From DATFVA01 sp963774455 (GTDB taxonomy: Bacteria > Bacteroidota > Ignavibacteria > Ignavibacteriales > Ignavibacteriaceae), in the NCBI GenBank assembly GCA_963774455.1, contig CAVZFD010000004.1, forward strand, positions 682,001 through 746,000: 64,000 nt of DNA, in the 5' to 3' direction. The notes under the pieces are model-generated. The model searched no databases, was not told the origin of the DNA, and saw nothing but the letters and a program-made list of their open reading frames with translations. The translations under genes were made by a program, and so were the position numbers. Of this stretch, positions 8,316 through 15,823 are shown one piece after another (position 1 is the stretch's first letter; the number at the start of each line of letters is the position of its first letter).

Positions 8316-9412
8316 TGAGACTATTTTCAACTGCCTCCTTCTGCATAATTTTATCAGGGGCGATTTCACAGATTGCTTTTCCGCAATTGTCACTGAGCAC
8401 CCGATTCGAAAATTATTACGATGACAACATCTACAACAACTTTGAAAAAACATCCGACTTAGTGCACAGCGGATCACTTGAAGCAGGGTACAACTTCGAG
8501 TCGGATGCAAATAACTTCCAGCTTTATTACACGGGCAATGTTACTTACTTCAGGGAGAATAATTTCAAATCGTCAAACTCTCATAAGTTTGGATTGGTGA
8601 ATACGGTCTTTCTTTCTCAGGATGAGAACCCTCTGAACTCGGGAATCAATTATGCGTTTAGGAATAACCGCGACGAGCTATCGGTGTACGATCTCTCGCA
8701 GCTGTCGGCTTACGCCAACTACAGGCACTTCCTGAATGAAACGGATTATCTCCTTGGCGGCTACACTTTCTTCTATAATGATTATAAGAACTTCGATTCA
8801 TTTACACATTTCGAGCATAGAGTATTCCTGAAGTACAGCAATACCTTCTCTACCAGGACAACGCTGGCAATCGGTACAGAAGCGGACTTCAAGCTTTACA
8901 AACTGAGATATAATTCCCCCGATGCAGCCGATAATATTTCACAATGGAAAAGCTATATACAGCTTGCACAGAACCTAACCGAAACCACAGGACTAAGCGG
9001 ATACTTCAGGTACCGCAAAAACCTGACGACTGGCAACCGGTATATTACCTACACCGATTATATATACTACGAAGAGGAGATCTTTAACGATGCTTATTCT
9101 AATGATGGAATGGAAGCAGGGACTGCCCTTACACAGATGATTACAGATAATATTGTCCTGCAGGGAGAATTTATCTATACGCAGAGGAATTTCAACAACC
9201 TTCCTATTGCACTGCCCGACGGTACGGAAACAGATATCCTGAGGAAGGATAATTATTATGCATTTGGTGCAGAGCTGCAGTTTGATTTAAACACGATAAC
9301 GGATGGACTGGGGTTATCGTTAAACTACAATTATCTTGTAAACGGATCTAACGATTACTTCTACGATTACAATAACCACCTTTCATCAATTTCCCTGGAA
9401 TGGGGCTTCTGA
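8315..9412 (+). CDS. Outer-membrane beta-barrel protein of unknown function
   Basis: A 365-residue protein with a signal peptide and an aromatic-rich, alternating pattern typical of outer-membrane strands (for example LSLSTRFENYYDDNIYNNF, and a last strand ending SLEWGF with a terminal Phe). No catalytic motif is visible. It overlaps the EF-hand gene by one base and shares its sigma-54 promoter, which suggests that the two products work together at the cell surface. It ends exactly where the convergent response-regulator gene ends: the bases TGATCA at 9410-9415 hold both stop codons. The porin-like fold is inferred from composition; the cargo or partner is unknown. Confidence 0.8.
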   Translation: MRLFSTASFCIILSGAISQIAFPQLSLSTRFENYYDDNIYNNFEKTSDLVHSGSLEAGYNFESDANNFQLYYTGNVTYFRENNFKSSNSHKFGLVNTVFLSQDENPLNSGINYAFRNNRDELSVYDLSQLSAYANYRHFLNETDYLLGGYTFFYNDYKNFDSFTHFEHRVFLKYSNTFSTRTTLAIGTEADFKLYKLRYNSPDAADNISQWKSYIQLAQNLTETTGLSGYFRYRKNLTTGNRYITYTDYIYYEEEIFNDAYSNDGMEAGTALTQMITDNIVLQGEFIYTQRNFNNLPIALPDGTETDILRKDNYYAFGAELQFDLNTITDGLGLSLNYNYLVNGSNDYFYDYNNHLSSISLEWGF

Positions 9413-10783
9413 TCACTTTTCAAACCTGATATCGTACTTTTTCATTTTATAGCGGAGGTTGCGTTCGGTGATACCCAGCAGCTTCCCCGCCCGGGTCTGG
9501 TTGCCGTTCATTTTAGCTAGTGCATCGTAGATCATGGATTTCTCTAAAGCCTCAATTTTGTCGTTTAGAATTTCGGTCTGCACTCCACCCGCTGAAGTTT
9601 CCTCTTTGAATCCCCGTACGTTCATCGGTAAGTCGTTAAGCGTGATGAGGCTGCTGCGGGAAAGGACCACGGAACGTTCGATAATGTTCTCAAGCTCTCT
9701 TACGTTGCCCGGAAAGTTATATTTAAGGAGACTGTCAACTGCCTCCTTCGAGATTTCCATACCTGTTTTATTATTCTGCCCTCCAAACTTTCTAATAAAC
9801 GATTCAACCAGCGGAAGAATATCCTCTCTTCTTTCCCGTAACGGAGGTATACCGATGGTGACGATATTTAACCTATAGAATAGGTCTTCCCTGAAGGTGC
9901 CTTCCTTAATTTTCTGCTCGAGACTCCGGTTCGTTGCTGATATTATCCTTACATCCACAGGGATTTTTTCTGTTCCTCCAACACGTTCAATCTCACGCTC
10001 CTGCAGTACGCGGAGAAGCTTCACCTGCATAGAAGGAGGGATATCACCAATCTCATCCAGAAAGATCGTGCCGCCAGAAGCTATTTCGAACCTGCCTTTT
10101 CTCATCCGGTCGGCTCCGGTGAAGGACCCTTTTTCGTGACCGAACAATTCGCTTTCCAGCAGGTTCTCTGAGAGGGCCGGAATGTTAACGGCAGTGAAAG
10201 GTTCATCCTTCCTGGGACTAATATAATGAACAGCCTTTGCAAGCACTTCTTTGCCTGTACCGTTCTCGCCGGTAATCAGGATTGAGGCATTGCTCTCAGC
10301 AGCGCGGGAGGCAATGCTTAGTACTTCGTCCATACGTGGCGACTGTGAGATGATGGATGTTATTTTATGCTTTTCCTGCAATTGGGATTTGAGGTTACGG
10401 ATCTCCGACTTAAGAGTCCGGTTTTCAATTATTTTTTCTATCAACAAATCTAGTTCATCCAGATCCACTGGCTTCGAAATATAATCGTAAGCACCCATCC
10501 GCATTGCCTTAACTGCCATTTCAACCGTACTATAGGCAGTAATGATAACAAAACTGATTTCGGGATTTATTTTCTTAACTTGTTCAAGGACTTCCAGTCC
10601 TGTTTTATCCGGCATCTTAAAATCCGAGAGTACGATATCCACAGCACTCTGTTTAACGAGTCTTATCCCTTCTTCACCCGAATCGGCAGAAAGGATATGA
10701 TAACCCTTCTTCTTCAGGTAGCCGGTTAAAACCTCGCGCTGGGTTTGTTCATCATCTATTATCAAAATGTTATAGTCTTTCAT
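9413..10783 (-). CDS. NtrC-family sigma-54-dependent response regulator
   Basis: A 456-residue transcription activator of the standard NtrC design. The receiver domain (residues 1-120) has the acidic pair DD10-11 and phosphoacceptor Asp54 in LSDFKMP. The AAA+ domain (about 145-380) has Walker A (GENGTGKE), Walker B (GGTIFLDEIGD) and arginine-finger region. A Fis-type helix-turn-helix ends the protein. The sigma-54-contacting loop reads GSFTGA rather than GAFTGA, a conservative variant that still keeps the essential FTGA. The gene overlaps the upstream sensor kinase by 4 bases. Two sigma-54 promoters flank this pair (7991 and 12950), making those units its likely targets. Family assignment is secure; the targets are inferred. 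Confidence 0.95.
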   Translation of the reverse strand: MKDYNILIIDDEQTQREVLTGYLKKKGYHILSADSGEEGIRLVKQSAVDIVLSDFKMPDKTGLEVLEQVKKINPEISFVIITAYSTVEMAVKAMRMGAYDYISKPVDLDELDLLIEKIIENRTLKSEIRNLKSQLQEKHKITSIISQSPRMDEVLSIASRAAESNASILITGENGTGKEVLAKAVHYISPRKDEPFTAVNIPALSENLLESELFGHEKGSFTGADRMRKGRFEIASGGTIFLDEIGDIPPSMQVKLLRVLQEREIERVGGTEKIPVDVRIISATNRSLEQKIKEGTFREDLFYRLNIVTIGIPPLRERREDILPLVESFIRKFGGQNNKTGMEISKEAVDSLLKYNFPGNVRELENIIERSVVLSRSSLITLNDLPMNVRGFKEETSAGGVQTEILNDKIEALEKSMIYDALAKMNGNQTRAGKLLGITERNLRYKMKKYDIRFEK

Positions 10784-12786
10784 TGCGGTAATACCACCTT
10801 AAATTTTGTTTCCTCATTTGCAGCACTCTCAAAAGAGATGCTGCCGCCGTGCTGTTCAATTATCTTTTGTGTAATGCTGAGTCCTATTCCCGTACCATCT
10901 TTCCTTGATGTATAATAGAGATCAAAGATCTTTCCCTTTGCTTCTTCGGGGATACCCTTTCCATTATCGTACACCAGGATCTCGAGTTTATTATCCCCGC
11001 AAATATATTGAACCCCGATTTTTCCCTCCTCGCCCACTGCATCGAATGCATTCTGCACAAGATTCATCAAAGCCTGCTTCATCAGTTCAGGATCTATCCT
11101 GATGCTTCCCGGATTGGAGCCATGCATCGTGAAAGTTATTCTGCGTTTGTCAGCCTGTGCCTGGAACAGTTGATAGACCTGACCGAAATACACATCGGCA
11201 TCCATCTCCCGGGGTTTCATCTCAAGGGGCTTCGCATAGTCAAGGAACTGCTTAATGATGTTATTTATCCTGGTTACCTCGGTCCGCAGTAAACTGGTAA
11301 TCGAATTAAACTCTTCCTTGCCGCCTTCGGGGGAGAATTCCTTCTGAAGCCGCTGGGCGATCATACCGATTGCATTGATAGGATTTCTTATCTCATGTGC
11401 CACACCAGAGGCAAGTTCGCCCATTGCAGAAAGCTTTTCATTCCTGTGTGCATTTTCCTCCAGCGCCTTCTTTTCCGTTATATCGTTAAGTACTACTGTA
11501 TAACTTTCAGTTTCATTTTGGTCATCATAGTTGGCCGTTGAATTTATAAGCAGATATTTAACTACGCCGCTGATTGTAATTGGTCTTTCCGTACTTCGCT
11601 CAGATTGCAGGATATCTATGAGGAAATGAAAATCATTCAACTCATTAAGGTTCCTGTCCGTCACTTCTTCTTCCCTTATTCCGAATAACTTCTGAGCAGA
11701 GCTGTTAAAGAGAGAGACTACCAAATCTTTGTTTACAACGATTACGGCTTCGTCCATATTTTTCAGGATCGAGCCCGTGAAGGTTTTGAACTTCTTGAAC
11801 TCTTCAGAAATTGTCCTGAGGTTCTGTGAGGTGAAGACAATGCTGAGAGTTATTATGGAGACAGCGGCCAGGATGAGAGTAATAATCAGAATTCTTTTAT
11901 ATGCCCGGTCTTCAATGTTTTTTAATTCATTGAGAGTTAATCCAATTCTGAAAATTCCCACAACCGAATTATCATAGGTCAATCTTTTCACAACTTCATA
12001 AACATCATTACCCATGAAGGCGACAGTTCTGTAAAATACCGAATCAGTCTTCATTGCATTCTGAAGGAAAATATCATCAGGAATGGCATCCAGCGAATCT
12101 ATATTAGTGCTGGCTGCAAGGATCCCGCCTGTATCCTGAAGGGCTATATATCTTATTCCGGAATTTTTGGAAATATCCTGGATTATCTTCCCAATTCCGA
12201 TCCTCTTTCTAAAGTCGAGCAGCTCCTTCGCATCGAGGTTAACTACTATAGCGCCCCGGCCGCCGGTGCGTTCAACTGCTACAGCATATCTCTGCCCGCC
12301 GGTAAACTCAGCTTCCTTCAGGCCTATTATAAGTTCATCTGTGCTTCCGTTCAGTATCGGCGCAATCTCCGAATAACGGTTGATATTCTCTTCCCCATAG
12401 GTATGATCAGGTTCAGGAATTCGGTTTGAAAGTACCCTGTCGCCCGAGCGGTTGAAGATGTTTATCCTGTAAAGATCGTTTGCCCTCCCTATATCGATCA
12501 GCTTTTGCCTGGTCAGACTGCCCGAAGCATCAAGATCTTTTATGAGCCGGGCATTATTGAGCAGTCTTTCGGTGATTAGGTCTTCAATCTCAAATCCAGA
12601 GTTAATTGTATTAACTGAACTTTCAGTTATCGTTTCGATTAAGGCCTGCGACTGTTCATTAAGGATGTGGTACAATTCCTCTTTTCCCTGCTTCAGTTCC
12701 AGGTAAGCAGAGGTGATCATAACTATTCCTATAACTACTGTAATAGCGATGACTGTGGAAGAACGAAGTTTAAATTTCCATTTCAC
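10780..12786 (-). CDS. Membrane sensor histidine kinase paired with the NtrC-type regulator
   Basis: A 668-residue sensor kinase. It has an N-terminal membrane helix (residues 9-28), an extracytoplasmic sensor region of about 260 residues resembling a Cache domain, and a second helix near 298-318. A PAS domain follows (about 340-440), then HisKA with phosphoacceptor His464 in GVAHEIRNPINAIG and an HATPase domain with N box (NLVQNAFDA) and G boxes (DNGKGIPEE, GTGIGLSI). It should phosphorylate the regulator encoded just downstream; the 4-base overlap (ATGA) implies coupled translation. The signal is unknown. Because the probable targets are secreted calcium-loop proteins, an envelope or cation signal is a reasonable guess only. 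Confidence 0.93.
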   Translation of the reverse strand: MKWKFKLRSSTVIAITVVIGIVMITSAYLELKQGKEELYHILNEQSQALIETITESSVNTINSGFEIEDLITERLLNNARLIKDLDASGSLTRQKLIDIGRANDLYRINIFNRSGDRVLSNRIPEPDHTYGEENINRYSEIAPILNGSTDELIIGLKEAEFTGGQRYAVAVERTGGRGAIVVNLDAKELLDFRKRIGIGKIIQDISKNSGIRYIALQDTGGILAASTNIDSLDAIPDDIFLQNAMKTDSVFYRTVAFMGNDVYEVVKRLTYDNSVVGIFRIGLTLNELKNIEDRAYKRILIITLILAAVSIITLSIVFTSQNLRTISEEFKKFKTFTGSILKNMDEAVIVVNKDLVVSLFNSSAQKLFGIREEEVTDRNLNELNDFHFLIDILQSERSTERPITISGVVKYLLINSTANYDDQNETESYTVVLNDITEKKALEENAHRNEKLSAMGELASGVAHEIRNPINAIGMIAQRLQKEFSPEGGKEEFNSITSLLRTEVTRINNIIKQFLDYAKPLEMKPREMDADVYFGQVYQLFQAQADKRRITFTMHGSNPGSIRIDPELMKQALMNLVQNAFDAVGEEGKIGVQYICGDNKLEILVYDNGKGIPEEAKGKIFDLYYTSRKDGTGIGLSITQKIIEQHGGSISFESAANEETKFKVVLPQ

Positions 12787-12881
12787 AATATTTACCGTAC
12801 AATTCTCATTCCTTTATGGATATATGATTCCGGTAACAGAACCAGGGTTCGGGTAAATAAATTCGCCGGGATGGTCGCAGC

Positions 12882-12895
12882 ATAACGCCTATATA
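12882..12895 (+). promoter_or_regulatory. Candidate activator site shared with 7953-7966
   Basis: ATAACGCCTATATA matches the word at 7953-7966 in 13 of 14 positions. It lies 68 bases before the sigma-54 promoter at 12950 and about 95 bases upstream of the divergent histidine kinase start, so a bound regulator could act on both. The assignment rests on this similarity alone. Confidence 0.35.
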
Positions 12896-12949
12896 GTCGA
12901 AATGGAATTATCCGCAGCTAAAATCTCCCCAAACCGAATAATTTAACAA

Positions 12950-12964
12950 TGGCACACCCGTTGA
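12950..12964 (+). promoter_or_regulatory. Sigma-54 (-24/-12) promoter for the second EF-hand gene
   Basis: TGGCAC, five bases, then TTGA reproduces the spacing of a sigma-54 promoter, differing from consensus at the final C. Transcription would begin near 12976, about 44 bases before the ATG at 13020. The two TGGCAC-N5-TTG sites noted in intergenic DNA here (7991 and 12950) both stand before genes for similar secreted proteins. Confidence 0.72.
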
Positions 12965-13019
12965 ATATAAAACTGAAACGGACGTCCTATAAAAATAACA
13001 ATTTGAAATGGAGATAGAA

Positions 13020-13442
13020 ATGAAAAAGATAGGTAAAATTCTGATGACTTCAGGGATAGTTTTGATACTGGGTTTATATTTGAACACCTCTGAACTGAAT
13101 GCACAAAATAAAGTAAATAAAACCGGTAAAGGATTTATAGACCTGAACAATGACGGAATAAATGATAACGCTATTGATTCCGACGGCGACGGAGTTCCGA
13201 ACTGTGTGGATCCCGATTTCGTAGGAGCACAAAAGAGAAACTCGAATCAATACAGTTTCGGGTACAGGCATAATTATAAGTACAATAATGCACAAGGTAA
13301 TGGCAACGGTTTCGGTCCCGGCGACGGTACAGGACACAGCGGTATCGGACCGCGTGACGGTACAGGATATGGTCCGGGTGCAGGATCCGGTGTTTGCGAT
13401 GGCACAGGTCCCAAGGGTAAGCAGAGAGGCGGTAGAAGATAG
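13020..13442 (+). CDS. Secreted Gly-rich protein with two EF-hand-like calcium loops
   Basis: The preferred start is ATG 13020, preceded by GGAG; an in-frame ATG at 13008 would add four residues and cover that site. The 140-residue product has a signal peptide (ending near NAQN). Two adjacent acidic loops follow (DLNNDGIND and DSDGDGVPNCVDPD) that match EF-hand or thrombospondin type 3 repeats. The long tail of about 80 residues is rich in Gly, Asn and aromatic residues, with repeats of GDGTG/RDGTGYGPG, and ends in basic GGRR. Its design parallels the protein at 8028. It is preceded by a sigma-54 promoter and followed by a strong terminator, so it is a single-gene unit. Extracellular or periplasmic calcium binding is inferred. 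Confidence 0.85.
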   Translation: MKKIGKILMTSGIVLILGLYLNTSELNAQNKVNKTGKGFIDLNNDGINDNAIDSDGDGVPNCVDPDFVGAQKRNSNQYSFGYRHNYKYNNAQGNGNGFGPGDGTGHSGIGPRDGTGYGPGAGSGVCDGTGPKGKQRGGRR

Positions 13443-13462
13443 CACAACACTCCCTCGACAAA

Positions 13463-13490
13463 GCGGCAGAACTATTCTGCCGCTTTTTTT
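13463..13490 (+). terminator. Rho-independent terminator after the second EF-hand gene
   Basis: A perfect 9-base-pair stem (GCGGCAGAA at 13463-13471 and TTCTGCCGC at 13475-13483) with a 3-base loop is followed by seven T residues. It lies about 20 bases after the stop codon at 13442. Confidence 0.93.
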
Positions 13491-13668
13491 ATGTCTCCCC
13501 TATATCTAACTGATATGATTCTCGTGGAATTCAGCTTTTCGGGATTCTAAATTCTTCCACAAGGTTGTTAATTCATTGTTTGCCGTAGTACCCATCAGCA
13601 TACAGGATAAATTATTGTAATATAAATAGCCACCCGAAACGAGCCTCAACCCTAAGAGTCTGAACAAT

Positions 13669-14511
13669 TCAGATGCTAAGCAGGTATATAGCAGAAATAC
13701 CGAATCCCATCGCCCACCATCCATATACATTCAGCCTTTCCTTCCATATCAGAAACGCAGCTAAGGTTGTCAGAACAATTATCCCGATGTTGATGGCAGG
13801 ATAAACAATAACTGCAGGCAGAGTGTTCAATGCATCAAGCATAAAGTATGAACTGAATATATTAGGAATACCCAGCAGCAGTCCTGTTGATACCGTACGG
13901 TAATCCATCCTGATCTTTTTTAAAAGTACGTAGGCGAATGAGTAAATAAATGCAAAAGAAAAAATAATAAAAATAAAAAAGTTCTTTTCTTCAGCGGGCC
14001 GCCAGTTCTGGAAAATCTTAAAGCAGAAATCATTTATCCCTATTGCTGCAAGGAGCAGGATCAGGTATAGGTAATCTGATTTATCAAAGCTGCCGGATGA
14101 GAACTTCCGGATGGAAAAATAAAAAAGGAGAATAGTGACCAGGGCGAGGATAATTCCTGCTGACTGAAACGTTGAAGGGATCTCGTTATAGATGATGACC
14201 GAGAGTCCTACTGGGATGATCACCGATAATCTTGAGCTTACAGCCGACAATGAGGCCCCTGCCTTACCGACAGCAATTGCAAAAACAAAAAATCCGATAA
14301 AAAACAATAAGCCCAGTCCGGCACCGAAAAGCAACGTACCAGTGGAAGAAGCCTGATCCTTCTCTGAAACTATCAGGATGAGACTAATAACAGCGGCGCT
14401 GAAATAATTTCCGCAAAGAAGCAGCACGGGACTCCCTTTCCTTGTATCGCTATACTTCAGGATAAGAACGATCAGGGTTGAGCAGAGTATTGTAAGAAGA
14501 AGAGGGAGCAT
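13669..14511 (-). CDS. DMT-superfamily (EamA-like) transporter
   Basis: A 280-residue integral membrane protein with about ten hydrophobic helices arranged as two five-helix halves, as in the drug/metabolite transporter superfamily. The segment FAIAVGKAGASLSAVSSRLSV and the later IVYPAINIGIIVLTTLAAF correspond to the equivalent positions in the two halves. The substrate cannot be told from sequence. It starts one base after the stop codon of the upstream epimerase-like gene on the same strand, so the two form an operon. Confidence 0.85.
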   Translation of the reverse strand: MLPLLLTILCSTLIVLILKYSDTRKGSPVLLLCGNYFSAAVISLILIVSEKDQASSTGTLLFGAGLGLLFFIGFFVFAIAVGKAGASLSAVSSRLSVIIPVGLSVIIYNEIPSTFQSAGIILALVTILLFYFSIRKFSSGSFDKSDYLYLILLLAAIGINDFCFKIFQNWRPAEEKNFFIFIIFSFAFIYSFAYVLLKKIRMDYRTVSTGLLLGIPNIFSSYFMLDALNTLPAVIVYPAINIGIIVLTTLAAFLIWKERLNVYGWWAMGFGISAIYLLSI

Positions 14512-14512
14512 A

Positions 14513-15322
14513 TCAAATCATCTGTAATGGATCGGGATAAAGAAATTTATAACCCAGGCGACGCTTCAGTTTATCAGAGTTCACAATCTTATAACCGTCA
14601 TCTGTATCGATAAAGCCTGGCACGGGCAGGTTAAGTTTTTCAGCCGCAGCGGTATAGAATTCTCTTTTTGACGGGTGCATTTCGGAACATGCATTAAATA
14701 TCCCGCCCCATGCATCCAGAACTATAACCTGGTAGATAACATTGATGCAGTCCTTCCTGTGTATTAAATTCACAGGAATATTTCCGCCTGAAATATTTTT
14801 CCTGCCGGCAAAAAATTTTACGGGATTACGGTCATCGTCTATCAAACCAGCAAACCTGATGATAGTTTTCTCAAATGACGGCTCAGAGACCAGCATATCT
14901 TCAACGATCTTTAATGCTTTGCCGGATTCCTTCTCAGGGTCATGCTCATCAATTTCAGTAACTTCCCGGTTTACATTACCATAAACAGAAGTAGAACTGA
15001 TGAAAATAATCTTGCTGACAAATGAACCCTTAACTTCATCCAGTATAGATTTAACCTGTTCCGGATGGTAAGTGACCTTATCATCTCCGCCGGGGGGAAT
15101 ATCGATGATCAAGATCTCTGAATTGAAGAATTCTTTTATCCTGTCTCCTTTTATCCCCGGTTTTAATTCGAGCAGAAAGGGATCGATATTTCTTGAAGAA
15201 AGCAGGGAAAGTTTATTATAATTTGTAGTTGAACCTTTAACAGAAAAGCCTTTTGAGATGAGGAACTCGGCGAGGGGTAAGCCAAGCCATCCGCATCCGA
15301 GTATTGAAATCTTATTATTCAT
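14513..15322 (-). CDS. NAD(P)-binding epimerase-like protein (YeeZ type)
   Basis: A 269-residue Rossmann-fold protein of the extended short-chain dehydrogenase/epimerase superfamily. The N-terminal nucleotide-binding motif reads ILGCGWLGLPLAEFL, a GxGxxG variant typical of the YeeZ group; SSTSVYG at about residue 110 is the Ser/Tyr active-site region. The characteristic YxxxK is not clearly preserved, so catalysis may differ from that of classical epimerases. It is followed at one base by the DMT transporter and has no other same-strand neighbour. The substrate is unknown, though family members act on nucleotide sugars or related metabolites. Confidence 0.82.
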   Translation of the reverse strand: MNNKISILGCGWLGLPLAEFLISKGFSVKGSTTNYNKLSLLSSRNIDPFLLELKPGIKGDRIKEFFNSEILIIDIPPGGDDKVTYHPEQVKSILDEVKGSFVSKIIFISSTSVYGNVNREVTEIDEHDPEKESGKALKIVEDMLVSEPSFEKTIIRFAGLIDDDRNPVKFFAGRKNISGGNIPVNLIHRKDCINVIYQVIVLDAWGGIFNACSEMHPSKREFYTAAAEKLNLPVPGFIDTDDGYKIVNSDKLKRRLGYKFLYPDPLQMI

Positions 15323-15823
15323 AGAATTAAAATATAGTGCGGATTAAGTTAGGATATTTTGAACATAGTTTCCGGGCCGGCCTATGGATTCTCGTCGGGG
15401 ATTTTAATGATACGGCAGGCAGGAACTTAGGATAAGAGCATCCACGATGTTCGGCTGAAATCTGTTATCCCTGAAAGTAAGTTCCAGTCTGATATACAGA
15501 TCCACTTCGGAGAACGAGAAGATGTGAACAGCAGCAGGGAGTTTCAATTATAGAACATCTACAATGTTTTAAGTAAATCCGGGCTGGCAGAGAGTTTCTT
15601 GTATATTTTTCCGGGTGAAATGAATTGATCATTAAAATCCAAAATGATACATTGAATCCCGTGTAGAATCATTTTATATAAATTTCGACACATTAGTTAA
15701 TTCCGGTAACACGTTATAACAGAACGACTTAAAAGTACTTAAACTGTACTTCAGGAACTATAATCCAGTAGCATGATAATTGATACAACGTGAAATAGTT
15801 CTTTTGTTGAATAAAATAAATAA
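15323..15823. other. 500-base intergenic region between divergent genes
   Basis: This region separates the epimerase-like gene (minus strand) from the hybrid kinase (plus strand). The left half has an open frame of 47 codons on the minus strand (15404-15547, TTG start) whose product matches nothing I recognise. It could be a remnant. The right half is AT-rich and probably holds the kinase promoter, but I cannot point to convincing boxes. No hairpin or repeat stands out. Confidence 0.4.

Noticed and set aside
13074..13445. A 123-codon frame antisense to the second EF-hand gene
   Set aside because: It mirrors the repetitive Gly-rich coding sequence of the real gene, lacks a ribosome-binding site and has an unnatural composition.
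15404..15547. A 47-codon open frame on the minus strand with a TTG start
   Set aside because: No ribosome-binding site, no recognisable family and no neighbour to support it; it is mentioned only in the intergenic entry.
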